From: Alteromonas sp. C1M14
GTDB taxonomy: Bacteria; Pseudomonadota; Gammaproteobacteria; Enterobacterales; Alteromonadaceae
Assembly (NCBI RefSeq): GCF_018860965.1
Contig: NZ_JAHKQF010000013.1
Location: forward strand, 1-64,000
Reading direction: 5' to 3'
Length of the DNA stretch: 64,000 nt
The first letter of the stretch is position 1. Every line of letters starts with the position of its first letter. The position numbers and the translations under genes are program-made. Below, piece by piece: positions 50,533 to 60,858 of the stretch. The notes beneath the pieces are model-generated. The model was not told the origin of the DNA. It saw nothing but the letters and a program-made list of their open reading frames with translations, and did no database searches.

Positions 50533-52455
50533 ATGGGTAAGATAATTGGTATCGATTTAGGTACAACGAATTCATGTGTCGCAGTTCTAGACGGCGACAA
50601 ACCTCGCGTAATCGAGAATGCTGAAGGTGATCGTACAACGCCTTCTATTATTGCATACACTAACGACGGTGAAACACTGGTCGGTCAGTCTGCTAAGCGT
50701 CAGGCGGTGACTAACCCAGAAAACACCTTGTTTGCCATCAAGCGACTCATCGGTCGTCGCTTCGAAGATAAAGAAGTTCAGCGCGATATCGACATCATGC
50801 CGTATAAAATTGCGAAAGCAGATAACGGTGATGCGTGGGTAGAAGCGAAAGGCGAAAAAATGGCGCCGCCTCAGATTTCAGCTGAAGTGCTGAAAAAAAT
50901 GAAAAAGACCGCCGAAGATTATCTTGGTGAAGAAGTGACTGGCGCGGTAATTACTGTACCTGCCTACTTCAACGATTCTCAACGTCAGGCAACCAAAGAT
51001 GCGGGACGTATTGCTGGCTTAGAAGTTAAACGTATTATCAACGAACCGACTGCTGCCGCCCTTGCTTATGGCATGGACAGAAAACAAGGCGACAATGTTG
51101 TTGCTGTGTATGACTTAGGTGGTGGTACCTTTGATATCTCTATTATCGAGATTGATGAAGTTGACGGTGAGCACACTTTTGAAGTGTTGGCGACCAATGG
51201 TGATACACACTTAGGTGGTGAAGATTTCGATAACCGCGTTATCAACTACCTTGTGGATGAGTTCAATAAAGACCAAGGCATCGACCTGCGTAAAGATCCG
51301 CTGGCCATGCAACGTCTTAAAGAAGCTGGTGAAAAAGCCAAAATTGAATTGTCTTCTTCACAGCAAACCGAAGTTAACCTGCCATATATCACGGCAGATG
51401 CCTCTGGCCCGAAACACCTTGCCATTAAGGTAACCCGCGCCAAGTTAGAGTCTTTGGTTGAAGATATGGTTAAAGATTCTCTTAAACCAGTAAAACAAGC
51501 ATTAGCGGATGCTGACCTTTCTGTAGGTGATATCAACGATATCATTTTGGTTGGTGGTCAAACCCGTATGCCATTGGTACAAAAACATGTAACTGAATTC
51601 TTCGGTAAAGAACCTCGTAAAGACGTTAACCCGGACGAAGCGGTTGCTGTAGGTGCAGCCATCCAAGGTGGTGTGTTATCTGGTGAAGTAAAAGACGTAC
51701 TGTTACTTGACGTAACGCCGTTATCATTAGGTATTGAAACCATGGGCGGTGTGATGACAGTGGTTATCGAGAAAAACACCACTATCCCAACCAAGAAATC
51801 ACAAACCTTCTCTACGGCGGATGACAACCAGTCTGCGGTAACGGTTCATGTGTTACAAGGTGAGCGTAAACAGGCAGCGGGTAATAAATCCTTAGGTCAG
51901 TTTAACCTTGAAGGTATTCGTCCAGCAGCCCGTGGTGTACCACAAATTGAAGTGACGTTTGACCTTGATGCGGACGGTATTTTACACGTATCAGCGAAAG
52001 ACAAAGATACAGGTAAAGAGCAGAAAATTACCATTAAAGCGTCTTCAGGTCTTAGTGATGATGAAGTCGAAAAAATGGTCGCAGACGCGGAAGCGAATAA
52101 AGAAGCCGACAAGCAGTTTGAAGAGCTTATCCAAGCGCGTAACCAAGCTGACGGCATGATTCACGCTACACGTAAGCAGCTTGAAGAAGTCGGCGAAGCA
52201 TTAAGTGCAGAAGATAAAGCGCCTATCGAAGAAGCCCTAACTGCACTAGAAACCGCCACGAAAGGTGAAGATAAAGCGGAAATCGAAGCTAAGACTCAGG
52301 AGCTTATCCAGGCGTCTAGCAAATTGATGGAAGCAGCTCAAGCCCAAGCGGGTGCTGCCGGCGCAGAAGGTGCACAACCTGATGAATCATCAGCAAAGGC
52401 GGATGATGATGTTGTTGACGCTGAATTTGAAGAAGTGAAAGACGACAAGAAATAA
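50533..52455 (+). CDS. dnaK: DnaK (Hsp70) chaperone
   Basis: A 640-residue Hsp70. [13 protein letters not shown] and the phosphate-binding [13 protein letters not shown] form the ATPase domain (1-385); [17 protein letters not shown] starts the substrate-binding domain, followed by the helical lid and an acidic, alanine-rich tail with EFEEVKDD. Length and motifs are standard. It works with DnaJ and GrpE encoded beside it in protein folding and heat-shock control. Confidence 0.97.
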   Translation: MGKIIGIDLGTTNSCVAVLDGDKPRVIENAEGDRTTPSIIAYTNDGETLVGQSAKRQAVTNPENTLFAIKRLIGRRFEDKEVQRDIDIMPYKIAKADNGDAWVEAKGEKMAPPQISAEVLKKMKKTAEDYLGEEVTGAVITVPAYFNDSQRQATKDAGRIAGLEVKRIINEPTAAALAYGMDRKQGDNVVAVYDLGGGTFDISIIEIDEVDGEHTFEVLATNGDTHLGGEDFDNRVINYLVDEFNKDQGIDLRKDPLAMQRLKEAGEKAKIELSSSQQTEVNLPYITADASGPKHLAIKVTRAKLESLVEDMVKDSLKPVKQALADADLSVGDINDIILVGGQTRMPLVQKHVTEFFGKEPRKDVNPDEAVAVGAAIQGGVLSGEVKDVLLLDVTPLSLGIETMGGVMTVVIEKNTTIPTKKSQTFSTADDNQSAVTVHVLQGERKQAAGNKSLGQFNLEGIRPAARGVPQIEVTFDLDADGILHVSAKDKDTGKEQKITIKASSGLSDDEVEKMVADAEANKEADKQFEELIQARNQADGMIHATRKQLEEVGEALSAEDKAPIEEALTALETATKGEDKAEIEAKTQELIQASSKLMEAAQAQAGAAGAEGAQPDESSAKADDDVVDAEFEEVKDDKK

Positions 52456-52470
52456 GCTGTAGTAAGTATG

Positions 52471-52493
52471 TCCCCGGTGCCTGCCATCGGGGA
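52471..52493. other. stem-loop between dnaK and dnaJ
   Basis: TCCCCG (52471-52476) and CGGGGA (52488-52493) form a stem with an 11-base loop, 15 bases after dnaK. Flanking CTGTA/TACAG may extend it. No T-run follows, so it is likely an mRNA processing or attenuation element that lowers dnaJ relative to dnaK. Confidence 0.5.
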
Positions 52494-52640
52494 ACTGTAC
52501 AGTCTAGGCGCGGCAGGGAAGTCTTGTTGCGCCTTTGTTGTGTAATAACCGGGCAATAATCCGGAGAATTGTAAAGTGGCTGAACGAGTCAAATTGGTCA
52601 GTTCAGACACTTGAAGTAACGAGTAGGAAAAGTAAGCGAT

Positions 52641-53774
52641 ATGTCGAAACGTGACTACTACGAAGTGCTAGGGGTGGACAAAAGCGCTGGCGAACGCGAA
52701 ATTAAAAAAGCGTACAAAAAGCTGGCGATGAAATACCACCCTGACCGCACCCAGGGCGACAAAGCACTGGAAGATAAATTCAAGGAAATCCAGGAAGCCT
52801 ACGAAGTCCTGACTGATTCGCAGAAACGTGCTGCCTATGATCAGTATGGTCACGCCGGTGTGGATCCCAATCGTGGTGGTGCAGGGTTCGGTGGAAACGC
52901 TGATTTTGGCGACATTTTTGGTGATGTGTTTGGCGATATCTTTGGCGGAGGCCGAGGTGGTGGTCGCCAGTCAAGAGCCCGCCAAGGCGCCGATCTACGC
53001 TACAACCTAGAGCTGTCTTTAGAAGAGGCGGTGCGTGGTAAAGATGTTGAAATTCGAGTGCCTACCTTGGTGGAATGTGATAGCTGCCATGGTTCGGGAG
53101 CGAAAAAAGGGACATCGCCGAAAACCTGTCCAACCTGTCATGGTGCCGGTCAGGTTCAAATGCGTCAGGGCTTTTTTGCCGTTCAGCAAACCTGTCCCAC
53201 TTGCTCAGGTAGAGGTAAAATAATCTCTGATCCCTGTGATAAGTGTCACGGCCACGGTCGTGTTGAAAAAACCAAAACCTTGTCGGTTAAGATTCCGGCA
53301 GGCGTTGATACCGGCGATCGTATTCGGTTGTCAGGAGAAGGTGAAGCAGGAGAGGCGGGTGCGCCAGCGGGAGATTTATATGTTCAGGTACATGTTCGTG
53401 AACATAAAATTTTCCAACGTGACGGCAACAACCTGTATTGTGAAGTTCCCTTAAGCTTTACCACAGCGGCATTAGGCGGGGAATTACAAGTACCTACCTT
53501 AGATGGCAAAGTAAAACTTAAAGTGGCGCCGGAAACACAAACCGGACGTATGTTCCGTTTGCGGGGCAAAGGAGTAAAATCCGTACGCAGTGGTGTAACC
53601 GGAGATTTAATGTGTAAGGTGGTGGTTGAAACCCCGGTTAACCTATCTTCACGGCAAAAAGAATTGCTGCAAGAGTTGGATGACTCCATGGGAGGCGATT
53701 CCGCCAAACATCGGCCCAAAGAAAAAGGTTTTTTTGACGGCGTGAAGAAATTCTTCGACGATCTAACCAATTAA
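52641..53774 (+). CDS. dnaJ: DnaJ (Hsp40) co-chaperone
   Basis: A 377-residue type I DnaJ. J domain 1-70 with the HPD triad (YHPDRT), a G/F-rich region (about 75-112), four C-x-x-C-x-G-x-G zinc repeats ([32 protein letters not shown]; about 148-208) and the C-terminal client-binding domains. It delivers substrates to DnaK and stimulates its ATPase. Confidence 0.97.
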   Translation: MSKRDYYEVLGVDKSAGEREIKKAYKKLAMKYHPDRTQGDKALEDKFKEIQEAYEVLTDSQKRAAYDQYGHAGVDPNRGGAGFGGNADFGDIFGDVFGDIFGGGRGGGRQSRARQGADLRYNLELSLEEAVRGKDVEIRVPTLVECDSCHGSGAKKGTSPKTCPTCHGAGQVQMRQGFFAVQQTCPTCSGRGKIISDPCDKCHGHGRVEKTKTLSVKIPAGVDTGDRIRLSGEGEAGEAGAPAGDLYVQVHVREHKIFQRDGNNLYCEVPLSFTTAALGGELQVPTLDGKVKLKVAPETQTGRMFRLRGKGVKSVRSGVTGDLMCKVVVETPVNLSSRQKELLQELDDSMGGDSAKHRPKEKGFFDGVKKFFDDLTN

Positions 53775-53795
53775 TCTGTCCAATTCCTAAATTTA

Positions 53796-53815
53796 GCCCT
53801 CCTTTTGGAGGGCTT
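53796..53815 (+). terminator. intrinsic terminator of the heat-shock operon
   Basis: GCCCTCC-tttt-GGAGGGC followed by TT, 22 bases after the dnaJ stop codon. Confidence 0.8.
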
Positions 53816-53993
53816 GTCGTATATGGCGTGTTTTTATTCTCAGAACACCGTATAGCTATTATGCTAATTTCTTGTGTACCAAAATTGTTGTATTAGCGTA
53901 TATTATTTATAGCAACAGGCGTACGGTAGTTTTGCACCACGAACCGTCGTCCGAGCTTAAAAATTTTCAGCATACTCAAATGGAGAACCATAA

Positions 53994-54476
53994 ATGAAGC
54001 AACTGCTCAAGACCGGCCTAATGGCAGCCATATTATCTTCAACCGTTGCCAGCGGCGCAGTATTAGCCCAGGAAGCGGCGATGAATGAAAAGCATGCTGA
54101 TGCAGCAGTAACCTATCGTCAGTCTATCTTTCAGCTTATCCGTAGTAATATGGGGCCACTTGGTGGCATGGCGAAAGGGGCAATTCCCTTTGATCAAGCG
54201 GTACTTGAAACCAACGGTATGCGCTTAGAGCAATTAGCCAACATGATGAGTGACTACCTGAAGGTTGATACACGAAAGTTTGATGTGGATACGGCAGCCA
54301 AAGACGAAATTTGGGAAAATTGGTCTGAATTTGAAGGTAAAATCGACGCTTTAAAATCGGCTTCAGCAAATTTATATCAAGTAGCTCAAGCCGGTGACGA
54401 AAGCCAATATCGCGCCGCTATCGGAAAAGTTGGGGCAGCATGTAAGTCTTGCCATGATGACTTTAAAGCAGATTAA
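53994..54476 (+). CDS. cytochrome c' (class II c-type cytochrome)
   Basis: A 160-residue periplasmic cytochrome with a signal peptide (cleavage LAQ-EA near 26). The C-terminal CKSCH (about 150-154) is the single haem attachment site, followed by DDFKAD as in cytochromes c' and c-556. The mature part is a four-helix bundle. Family members bind NO or act in electron transfer. The b561-type cytochrome gene at 58.9 kb is a frequent genomic companion, although here three genes away. Confidence 0.92.
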   Translation: MKQLLKTGLMAAILSSTVASGAVLAQEAAMNEKHADAAVTYRQSIFQLIRSNMGPLGGMAKGAIPFDQAVLETNGMRLEQLANMMSDYLKVDTRKFDVDTAAKDEIWENWSEFEGKIDALKSASANLYQVAQAGDESQYRAAIGKVGAACKSCHDDFKAD

Positions 54477-54497
54477 AACAAGTAATTTGCTTCCCAG

Positions 54498-54527
54498 CCA
54501 TGGCTTGCAACGTACTGCAAGCCATGG
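54498..54527 (+). terminator. 12-bp perfect stem-loop after the cytochrome c' gene
   Basis: CCATGGCTTGCA (54498-54509) pairs with TGCAAGCCATGG (54516-54527) across a 6-base loop, 22 bases after the stop codon. The following T-run is short. Confidence 0.65.
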
Positions 54528-54585
54528 TTTAAGCGGCCCATCAGAGGGATTCATCTCGGTACGTGTCTATTCGTAAGGAGAGCGG

Positions 54586-56697
54586 GTGATTATCGGTGTG
54601 AGTGACGACATTAAACTTGGGGAAAGTCACGTCACCTTATTAGCGGAAGTGGCTGAATTAACCGGTGTTGGAGGTTGGGAGCTTAATAGTAGCCGCCAGC
54701 AACTTCACTTTACTCCAGCATTGTGTCATCTGTTAGATATTGCACCCTCACAACCTGTCACTTTTCGTCATCTCTTACGGTCTATACCATCTTCTTATCG
54801 CCATCAACTCATCACTGAAATTAAAGCCCTTGTTAGGCATCAAAAAGCCTTTCATCTGGAATTACCCTTTACTGTAGCAACCAACCAGCAAAAATGGTTA
54901 CGGGTGTCGGGGAAAGGAAGTTTGCCCGCACAAAAGCGGTTTTATGGTGCGGTTCAAGATTTGACAGCCCATATGCAACTATCGGAAACAGAGCATAACT
55001 TCACCCGATACTTTGGCAATATTCTCGATAGCATTAATGATGTGGTGTTAATGGTAGATGGAACGGGCACTATTATCACCGCCAACTCAGCCATCAGTCA
55101 GCATTTCGGCTACGCCCCTAGCGACATCATTGGCGAAAGTGTGAACTGTCTTTTTTCTGCAGGGGACGGACAGGATGCAGATAGCCTGTTCTTTCGCTTA
55201 AAAGAAGGAGTAGGGGTATTAAGTAACTATGAAATGACGGCCAAAGATCACCTTGGACTGCCTTTGCCCGTGGAAGTGTCGGTGACTGAAATCAGGCAAT
55301 ACAATGGCTCTCAATTTGTTTGTGTATTAAAAAATAACACGGTACGTAAACAGACGTTAGATAGCATTTATCAAATCGCCTTTATTGATGAGATCACCCA
55401 ACTCCCTAATCTTAAATCCTTCGAAAAAGATTTACGGGCCCTAATTATTGCCGCGAGAGCCAACGACAAGCACTTTTATTGTTGTATGTTGGATATCGAC
55501 AACTTTGCACAATTTAACCTCTCATTTGGTAAAGATACCGGCGATTACATTCTTCGTATATTTGCTGGCAGAATGAAAAAGACCCTATCGGCGCAATTTC
55601 AGGTGTACGCGGGGCTCGGAGATAAATTCTACATACTTTATCGACAGCCGTTTGATGAACGCACTGACAAGCGTATTTTGGCCTATATCGACGAAGTTGC
55701 CTGGGGGATACACATTGAACTGTCAAAATCCTTCACGTTACACGGTCATTCTCAGGTCGCCACAACCTCAATGGCCTCGGCGTTTGTTCACGCTAAAAAC
55801 GCGTCTTATGAAAAGGTGGTTGGAATACTGGAGTTTGGCTCTAGACGGGCTAAAAACCAAGGACTTGGCGGCAAAATCACCCTCGATAAGGACGAGTTTA
55901 CCGCCTATGAAAGGTACAATTATATTCGCCAGAATTTTTCCCGTGCTTTAGATGAGGGCGAGTTCTATGTGGTACTTCAACCCCAATATAATAGTGTGGG
56001 CGCTTTGTGTGGGTCGGAAGTGTTACTGCGTTGGAATGAAAAAAGGCTAGGAGAAATCACCCCAGGTGAGTTCATTCCCATTGCTGAGCGCAGTGACGAA
56101 ATCATTGAGATTGGTTACTGGGTATTAAATGAATCTTGTCGCTTGCTTGCAGATCTTGCTGAGCAGGGTATTCACACCGTTTTATCTGTCAACGTGAGTG
56201 GTCGGCAAATAGTACGTCCTGATTTTTCTGAGCATTTGTTAGATATTGTACAAAAATGGCAGGTTTCCCCTTCTCAGTTAACACTCGAGATCACCGAAAC
56301 CATTCTTGTAGAAAGTATCGATTTGGTTAGAAGTCGTATGGAGCGCCTTGCTCAATTTGGCTTTGGTTTCTCCATTGACGACTTTGGCACAGGGTATTCA
56401 AGTTTAAGTTACTTAAAAGCCTTGCCCATCACAGAGCTTAAAATTGACCGGTATTTTGTGGATGAAATAAACTTTGATGACGACGACGTACCCATTGTCA
56501 ATATGATCATCGATTTGGCCCGGGCAATGGGGGTGAAAACCGTTGCTGAAGGCATTGAAAATAAAATCCAATTACATTACCTCACCAAGAGAAACTGTGA
56601 CTTATTTCAAGGCTTTCATCTTGCAAAGCCAATGAAAGAAGAAAGCTGGCGACAGTGTATGGGTCAGCGGAAACAGAAATTAACCCTGTCAAAATAA
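54586..56697 (+). CDS. PAS-GGDEF-EAL protein, probable c-di-GMP phosphodiesterase
   Basis: A 703-residue signalling protein. Two PAS-like sensor domains (about 15-130 and 140-260), then GGDEF and EAL domains. The GGDEF signature is replaced by GLGDKF, so diguanylate cyclase activity is unlikely. The EAL domain keeps the catalytic set in EVLLRW, NVSGRQI, LEITET, IDDFGTGYSSLSYL, K in ELKIDR and AEGIEN, so phosphodiesterase activity is expected, with the degenerate GGDEF perhaps a regulatory GTP-binding unit. GTG 54586 is the start, with AAGGAG 6 bases ahead. Confidence 0.88.
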   Translation: MIIGVSDDIKLGESHVTLLAEVAELTGVGGWELNSSRQQLHFTPALCHLLDIAPSQPVTFRHLLRSIPSSYRHQLITEIKALVRHQKAFHLELPFTVATNQQKWLRVSGKGSLPAQKRFYGAVQDLTAHMQLSETEHNFTRYFGNILDSINDVVLMVDGTGTIITANSAISQHFGYAPSDIIGESVNCLFSAGDGQDADSLFFRLKEGVGVLSNYEMTAKDHLGLPLPVEVSVTEIRQYNGSQFVCVLKNNTVRKQTLDSIYQIAFIDEITQLPNLKSFEKDLRALIIAARANDKHFYCCMLDIDNFAQFNLSFGKDTGDYILRIFAGRMKKTLSAQFQVYAGLGDKFYILYRQPFDERTDKRILAYIDEVAWGIHIELSKSFTLHGHSQVATTSMASAFVHAKNASYEKVVGILEFGSRRAKNQGLGGKITLDKDEFTAYERYNYIRQNFSRALDEGEFYVVLQPQYNSVGALCGSEVLLRWNEKRLGEITPGEFIPIAERSDEIIEIGYWVLNESCRLLADLAEQGIHTVLSVNVSGRQIVRPDFSEHLLDIVQKWQVSPSQLTLEITETILVESIDLVRSRMERLAQFGFGFSIDDFGTGYSSLSYLKALPITELKIDRYFVDEINFDDDDVPIVNMIIDLARAMGVKTVAEGIENKIQLHYLTKRNCDLFQGFHLAKPMKEESWRQCMGQRKQKLTLSK

Positions 56698-56912
56698 AAT
56701 CTCATTTCCTTTCGTATTGCTTTTTCTTTTTCCCATCTGCATGTCTGTATTTCGTTGCGAATCAGCCTTATTTGGGGTGAAATTCTCCAATCTGCGACAG
56801 AAGTCTTATGCTTGTTGTTAAGTAAATTGTATTAATGTAAATGAAATTAAAAACTTTCACCTTCGGTTACAACTGGTGAACCTACATTGATATTGAATAA
56901 GCGAGGCCGGTT

Positions 56913-58808
56913 ATGTCGTATGCAGAAGAATACGCACGTTCCATAGCAACACCCGATGCATTTTGGCAAGAAAAAGCAGAAGCATTACCTTGGTTTAAAG
57001 CACCACGAACCATTTTATCTAAAGATGATAACGGTATTCACCGTTGGTTTAGTGATGGCGAAATGAATACCTCTTACATGGCGTTAGATCATCACATCAA
57101 AGCAGGGCGGGGCGAGCAAAAGGCGATCATTTTTGATTCTCCGGTAACAGGTACAAAAACGACCTACACCTATTTAGCGTTGCGAGACGAAGTCGCTTTA
57201 TTTGCAGGGGTTTTGCAACAACAAGGCGTGGTCAAAGGTGACAGGGTGGTTATCTATATGCCCATGATCCCACAGGCTATTATCGCCATGCTGGCTGTGG
57301 CACGGTTAGGCGCTATCCACTCGGTGGTATTTGGTGGCTTTGCGTCCCATGAATTGGCCGTGCGCATTGAAGATGCCCAACCTAAGGTCATCGTTACCGC
57401 ATCATGCGGCATTGAAGTGGCGAAAACCATTGCTTATAAACCGCTAGTTGAAGAAGCGATTTCACTGTCATCATTTAAACCTGAGGCGTGTATTGTTTAT
57501 CAACGTGAGCAACTACATGCCACACTTGGCGATACTGACGTTGATTGGGATGAGGCCATGGCAGTGGCAGAACCGGTAGCGTGTACCGCGGTGTTGGCCA
57601 CCGACCCCTTATATATTCTTTATACGTCTGGGACTACCGGCAAACCTAAGGGCGTGGTTCGGGATAACGGCGGCCATGCCGTCGCCTTAAAATACTCTAT
57701 GTCTGCCGTGTATGACATGAAGCCGTCAGATGTGTTTTGGGCTGCCTCGGATGTGGGCTGGGTTGTGGGCCACTCTTACATTGTTTATGGTCCGTTATTG
57801 CAAGGGTGTACTACGGTGGTTTACGAAGGCAAGCCAGTAAGAACACCCGATGCAGGTGCATTTTGGCGAATGGTTGAAGAGTACAAGATAAAAACCTTGT
57901 TTGCCGCACCAACAGCTTTTCGTGCTATTCGTAAAGAAGATCCCGATGCCAATTTAATTGAGCAATATGATATTTCTTCTCTTAATACTATCTTTATGGC
58001 CGGTGAGCGTTTAGATCCACCCACCTACCTTTGGACCGTGGAAAAAACCGGTAAGCCGGTGGTTGACCATTGGTGGCAAACCGAAACCGGATGGGCTATA
58101 TGCGCGAACCTGACAGGCATTGAGTCCCGGCCCACTAAACCCGGCTCGTCAACGTTACCGGTGCCTGGTTTTAACGTTCAAGTATTAGATCCCATGGGCA
58201 ATACGCTTCCTCCGGGAGAGCAGGGGGCGATAGCCATTAAATTACCCATGCCACCGGGCTGTTTGCCCACCATTTGGGGAGATTTTGACCGCTTTACGCA
58301 AAGTTACCTGAAAGCCTATCCGAATTATTACACATCTGGTGACGGTGGATTTAAAGATGAAGAAGGCTACGTCTTTATCATGGGGCGTACCGATGATGTC
58401 ATTAATGTGGCCGGACACCGGTTGTCCACCGGTGAAATGGAAGAAGTGGTTGCCGCGCACCCAATGGTAGCCGAATGTAGCGTTATTGGTGTTCACGATA
58501 GTTTAAAGGGGCAGATACCGGTAGGGTTAGTGTTACTAAAAGATGGGGCACAAATTAGCGAAGAAGAGCTACAAAAGGCCTTGATTGGTATGGTCAGAAA
58601 AGAAATTGGCCCCATAGCCTGTTTTCAGCGAGCGGTTATTGTCCCTAGGCTACCGAAAACCCGTTCCGGCAAGATCCTCAGAAAGCTACTTAGGCAAATT
58701 GCTGATAACCATGAAGTGGCGGTGCCTTCGACCATTGACGATCCAGCCAGTGTGCCGGAAATACAGTCGATTATGAAGCAACAAGGTTTAGTGAAAAGTG
58801 ACCGCTAG
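56913..58808 (+). CDS. prpE: propionate--CoA ligase (PrpE/ACSS3-type)
   Basis: A 631-residue acyl-CoA synthetase. YTSGTTGKPKG is the AMP-binding P-loop; SDVGWVVGHSYIVYGPLLQG and CTTVVYEGKPVRTPDAGAFW are PrpE-like; GRTDDVINVAGHRLSTGEMEE and PKTRSGKILRKLLR (catalytic lysine) close the active site. It activates propionate and probably acetate or other short acids. Start ATG follows GCGAGGCCGGTT. The TonB/hydroxybutyrate locus and the CrbS/R pair on the left point to a shared short-chain-acid theme. Confidence 0.92.
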   Translation: MSYAEEYARSIATPDAFWQEKAEALPWFKAPRTILSKDDNGIHRWFSDGEMNTSYMALDHHIKAGRGEQKAIIFDSPVTGTKTTYTYLALRDEVALFAGVLQQQGVVKGDRVVIYMPMIPQAIIAMLAVARLGAIHSVVFGGFASHELAVRIEDAQPKVIVTASCGIEVAKTIAYKPLVEEAISLSSFKPEACIVYQREQLHATLGDTDVDWDEAMAVAEPVACTAVLATDPLYILYTSGTTGKPKGVVRDNGGHAVALKYSMSAVYDMKPSDVFWAASDVGWVVGHSYIVYGPLLQGCTTVVYEGKPVRTPDAGAFWRMVEEYKIKTLFAAPTAFRAIRKEDPDANLIEQYDISSLNTIFMAGERLDPPTYLWTVEKTGKPVVDHWWQTETGWAICANLTGIESRPTKPGSSTLPVPGFNVQVLDPMGNTLPPGEQGAIAIKLPMPPGCLPTIWGDFDRFTQSYLKAYPNYYTSGDGGFKDEEGYVFIMGRTDDVINVAGHRLSTGEMEEVVAAHPMVAECSVIGVHDSLKGQIPVGLVLLKDGAQISEEELQKALIGMVRKEIGPIACFQRAVIVPRLPKTRSGKILRKLLRQIADNHEVAVPSTIDDPASVPEIQSIMKQQGLVKSDR

Positions 58809-58866
58809 CGTTTGCACAACAGGGGGAAGGGAGCAGGTAGTGATTTGCCCCCTCTCCATCGATTTA

Positions 58867-59556
58867 TCAGTAGTAATACTCGGCGTCTTCACTTTGTGGC
58901 GGCGCTATTTCTACCGCGTAATACACCACACCTGCGCTGATGATTGCGGCAATTAAGGCCAGTAATAAACGCGACGACGAGATCCCTTTTTCTGTGGTTA
59001 TTTTTTTACCGTGGATCATGGCTGACGCGAGTTTCTGCTTTTTATAAACCCCATAGAATATAATGGCTGCAATATGCAAAGCGATAACACCCAGTATCAC
59101 GTCAAACACGTTTCGGTGTAGGTAATTCATCACATCCAAGGTGTCGTCACCTACCGCTGCTCGCCATGGGCCATCAAGAAAAATATCGTCGGTCATAAAT
59201 AGGCCGCTTATAGCTTGGGTTAAAACCAGCATTAGCATAGCAATAACCACCAAGCCCCCTAACGGATTGTGCCCCGCATGAGCCGGCGAGTCTGACTGTA
59301 ACAGACATTTCATATAGTTAAATATAGCCTTAGGGCTATGGAAACACTGGCTCAACTTGGCGTAAGTGGTGCCTATCAGGCCCCAAAGTATCCGAAAAAG
59401 AATAAGTCCGAGGGTAAAGTAGCCAAAGTAAAAATGCCATTGCATGCTATTTTCCAGCACTTCAGCGGTGAGGTACTGGGCAATAAGAGAAATAACCAGT
59501 AACCAATGAAAAAGACGGGTGGGGACATCCCAGATTAACGTGCGTTGTGCATTCAT
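58867..59556 (-). CDS. cytochrome b561-type membrane protein
   Basis: A 229-residue di-haem b-type cytochrome with about five helices. IWDVPTRLFHWLLV near the N-terminus and NYLHRNVFDVILGVIALHIAAI near 155-176 contain the histidines of the Ni/Fe-hydrogenase b-type/cytochrome b561 family. Such proteins pass electrons between quinols and periplasmic c-type cytochromes. I start at ATG 59556 (MNAQRTLIWD); the frame is open to 59667 without support. The tail DAEYYY is an unusual acidic, tyrosine-rich end. Confidence 0.88.
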   Translation of the reverse strand: MNAQRTLIWDVPTRLFHWLLVISLIAQYLTAEVLENSMQWHFYFGYFTLGLILFRILWGLIGTTYAKLSQCFHSPKAIFNYMKCLLQSDSPAHAGHNPLGGLVVIAMLMLVLTQAISGLFMTDDIFLDGPWRAAVGDDTLDVMNYLHRNVFDVILGVIALHIAAIIFYGVYKKQKLASAMIHGKKITTEKGISSSRLLLALIAAIISAGVVYYAVEIAPPQSEDAEYYY

Positions 59557-59777
59557 TATTTGTACTCGGGTATTAACGGTAATGTGTGCACAGTAGACAA
59601 AGCGGATTGTTAACCTCTGTGCGTGCCAATAGTGTTCAGCATGCATCAAACAGGGGGGCGAGTTCAAGATCCCTAGGTAATATGGCCGCTATTTTCGGCT
59701 AATTGCCCAAGGACAATTGAATTATCCTCTGTGTCAGGCAAAATGCCTGTGAATTAACCTTGTTATGAAGACGTTTT

Positions 59778-60581
59778 ATGAAAGTAGCAATATTAGGCGC
59801 CAATGGGCGAATGGGGCGCGTATTAATTGAAGCGCTCAGAGAAAATGATCAGGCAGAACTAGCTGCCGCTACCGTAAGGGATGATTCTCCCTGGTGTGGT
59901 GTTGATGTGGGTGAACTGGCAGGTATTGGTGCCCAAGGCATACAATGCAGTGGCTTTACTGACCTTGACCCTGAACGAGTGGATGTGGTTATTGATTTTA
60001 CCTTGCCTGCGGCATTTGATACCAATTTAGCGTGGTGCGTGGAGCACAGTAAGCCAGTGGTGATTGGCACCACGGGTCTATCTGCGGCGCAAATTGCGTC
60101 ACTTGATGCTGCATCTGCGCACATTCCCATCGTGTTTGCTGCAAACTACAGTGTGGGTATTAATGTGATGTTGGCATTGGTTAAGCAAGCCGCAAAAGCG
60201 TTAGGTGAAACGGCGGATATTGAAATTTTAGAAGCCCATCATCGTTTTAAACAAGATGCACCGTCAGGCACGGCCATGGCCATCGGTGAGGCAATTGCTG
60301 ATTCACTAGGAAGAAACTTACAAGAATGCGCTGTTTATGGCAGAGAAGGCAAAGAACCTGTTCGTGATCAAAAAACCATTGGGTTTGCGACCGTAAGAGC
60401 CGGTGATATTGTTGGCGAGCACACTGCCTTGTTTGCTGATATCGGTGAACGGTTTGAAATTACTCATAAGGCTTCTAGTCGGCTAACCTTCGCCAAAGGC
60501 GCGGTTCAAGCGGCGAACTGGCTAAATGGTAAAGCATCTGGTCGTTATGGCATGAACGATGTAATAGGGCTAGATTACTAA
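59778..60581 (+). CDS. dapB: 4-hydroxy-tetrahydrodipicolinate reductase
   Basis: A 267-residue DapB for lysine and peptidoglycan diaminopimelate synthesis. ILGANGRMGR binds NAD(P)H; EAHHRFKQDAPSGTAMAIGEA holds the substrate-binding histidines and lysine; the C-terminal SRLTFAKGAVQAANWL is conserved. It lies between dnaJ-linked genes and carAB, the usual gammaproteobacterial order. Confidence 0.96.
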   Translation: MKVAILGANGRMGRVLIEALRENDQAELAAATVRDDSPWCGVDVGELAGIGAQGIQCSGFTDLDPERVDVVIDFTLPAAFDTNLAWCVEHSKPVVIGTTGLSAAQIASLDAASAHIPIVFAANYSVGINVMLALVKQAAKALGETADIEILEAHHRFKQDAPSGTAMAIGEAIADSLGRNLQECAVYGREGKEPVRDQKTIGFATVRAGDIVGEHTALFADIGERFEITHKASSRLTFAKGAVQAANWLNGKASGRYGMNDVIGLDY

Positions 60582-60666
60582 AAAGAGGACTTTACTGACT
60601 TTTTTTACCCTTACGTCGTAAAAATGATGTTAATGAGGCATTTTGTATAATTATCTAAATTAGAAA

Positions 60667-60695
60667 TAGACCTCTTTTAATTACTCCTATATAAT
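60667..60695 (+). promoter_or_regulatory. candidate promoter of carAB
   Basis: TAGACC (60667-60672), 17 bases, TATAAT (60690-60695). It lies upstream of the leader hairpins, so the transcript would include them. A second TATAAT at 60646-60651 has no clear -35. Confidence 0.45.
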
Positions 60696-60764
60696 AATTG
60701 GAATTTGCCAAAATTCAGCGTTTCGGCTTGTCCGAGTCGCTTTTTATTAGCTGCAAAGTATCGT

Positions 60765-60800
60765 AAACGGGAAGTAAATAGTCGTTATTTCCCGTTTTTT
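60765..60800 (+). terminator. terminator-like hairpin in the carAB leader
   Basis: AAACGGGAAGTAA (60765-60777) pairs with TTATTTCCCGTTT (60785-60797), 13 bp with one G-T pair, followed by a T-run (60795-60800). A second hairpin GGTTTATTC/GAATAAACC follows at 60805-60830. It could end dapB transcription or act as a pyrimidine-responsive attenuator of carAB. Confidence 0.75.
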
Positions 60801-60858
60801 GTGGGGTTTATTCACTTGTTTGAATAAACCGTCGGTTATCCTTAATCTGGAGGTTGAC

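Noticed and set aside
60700..60858. Leader peptide in front of carA
   Set aside because: No ATG-started frame with a ribosome site exists between the candidate promoter and the terminator hairpin.
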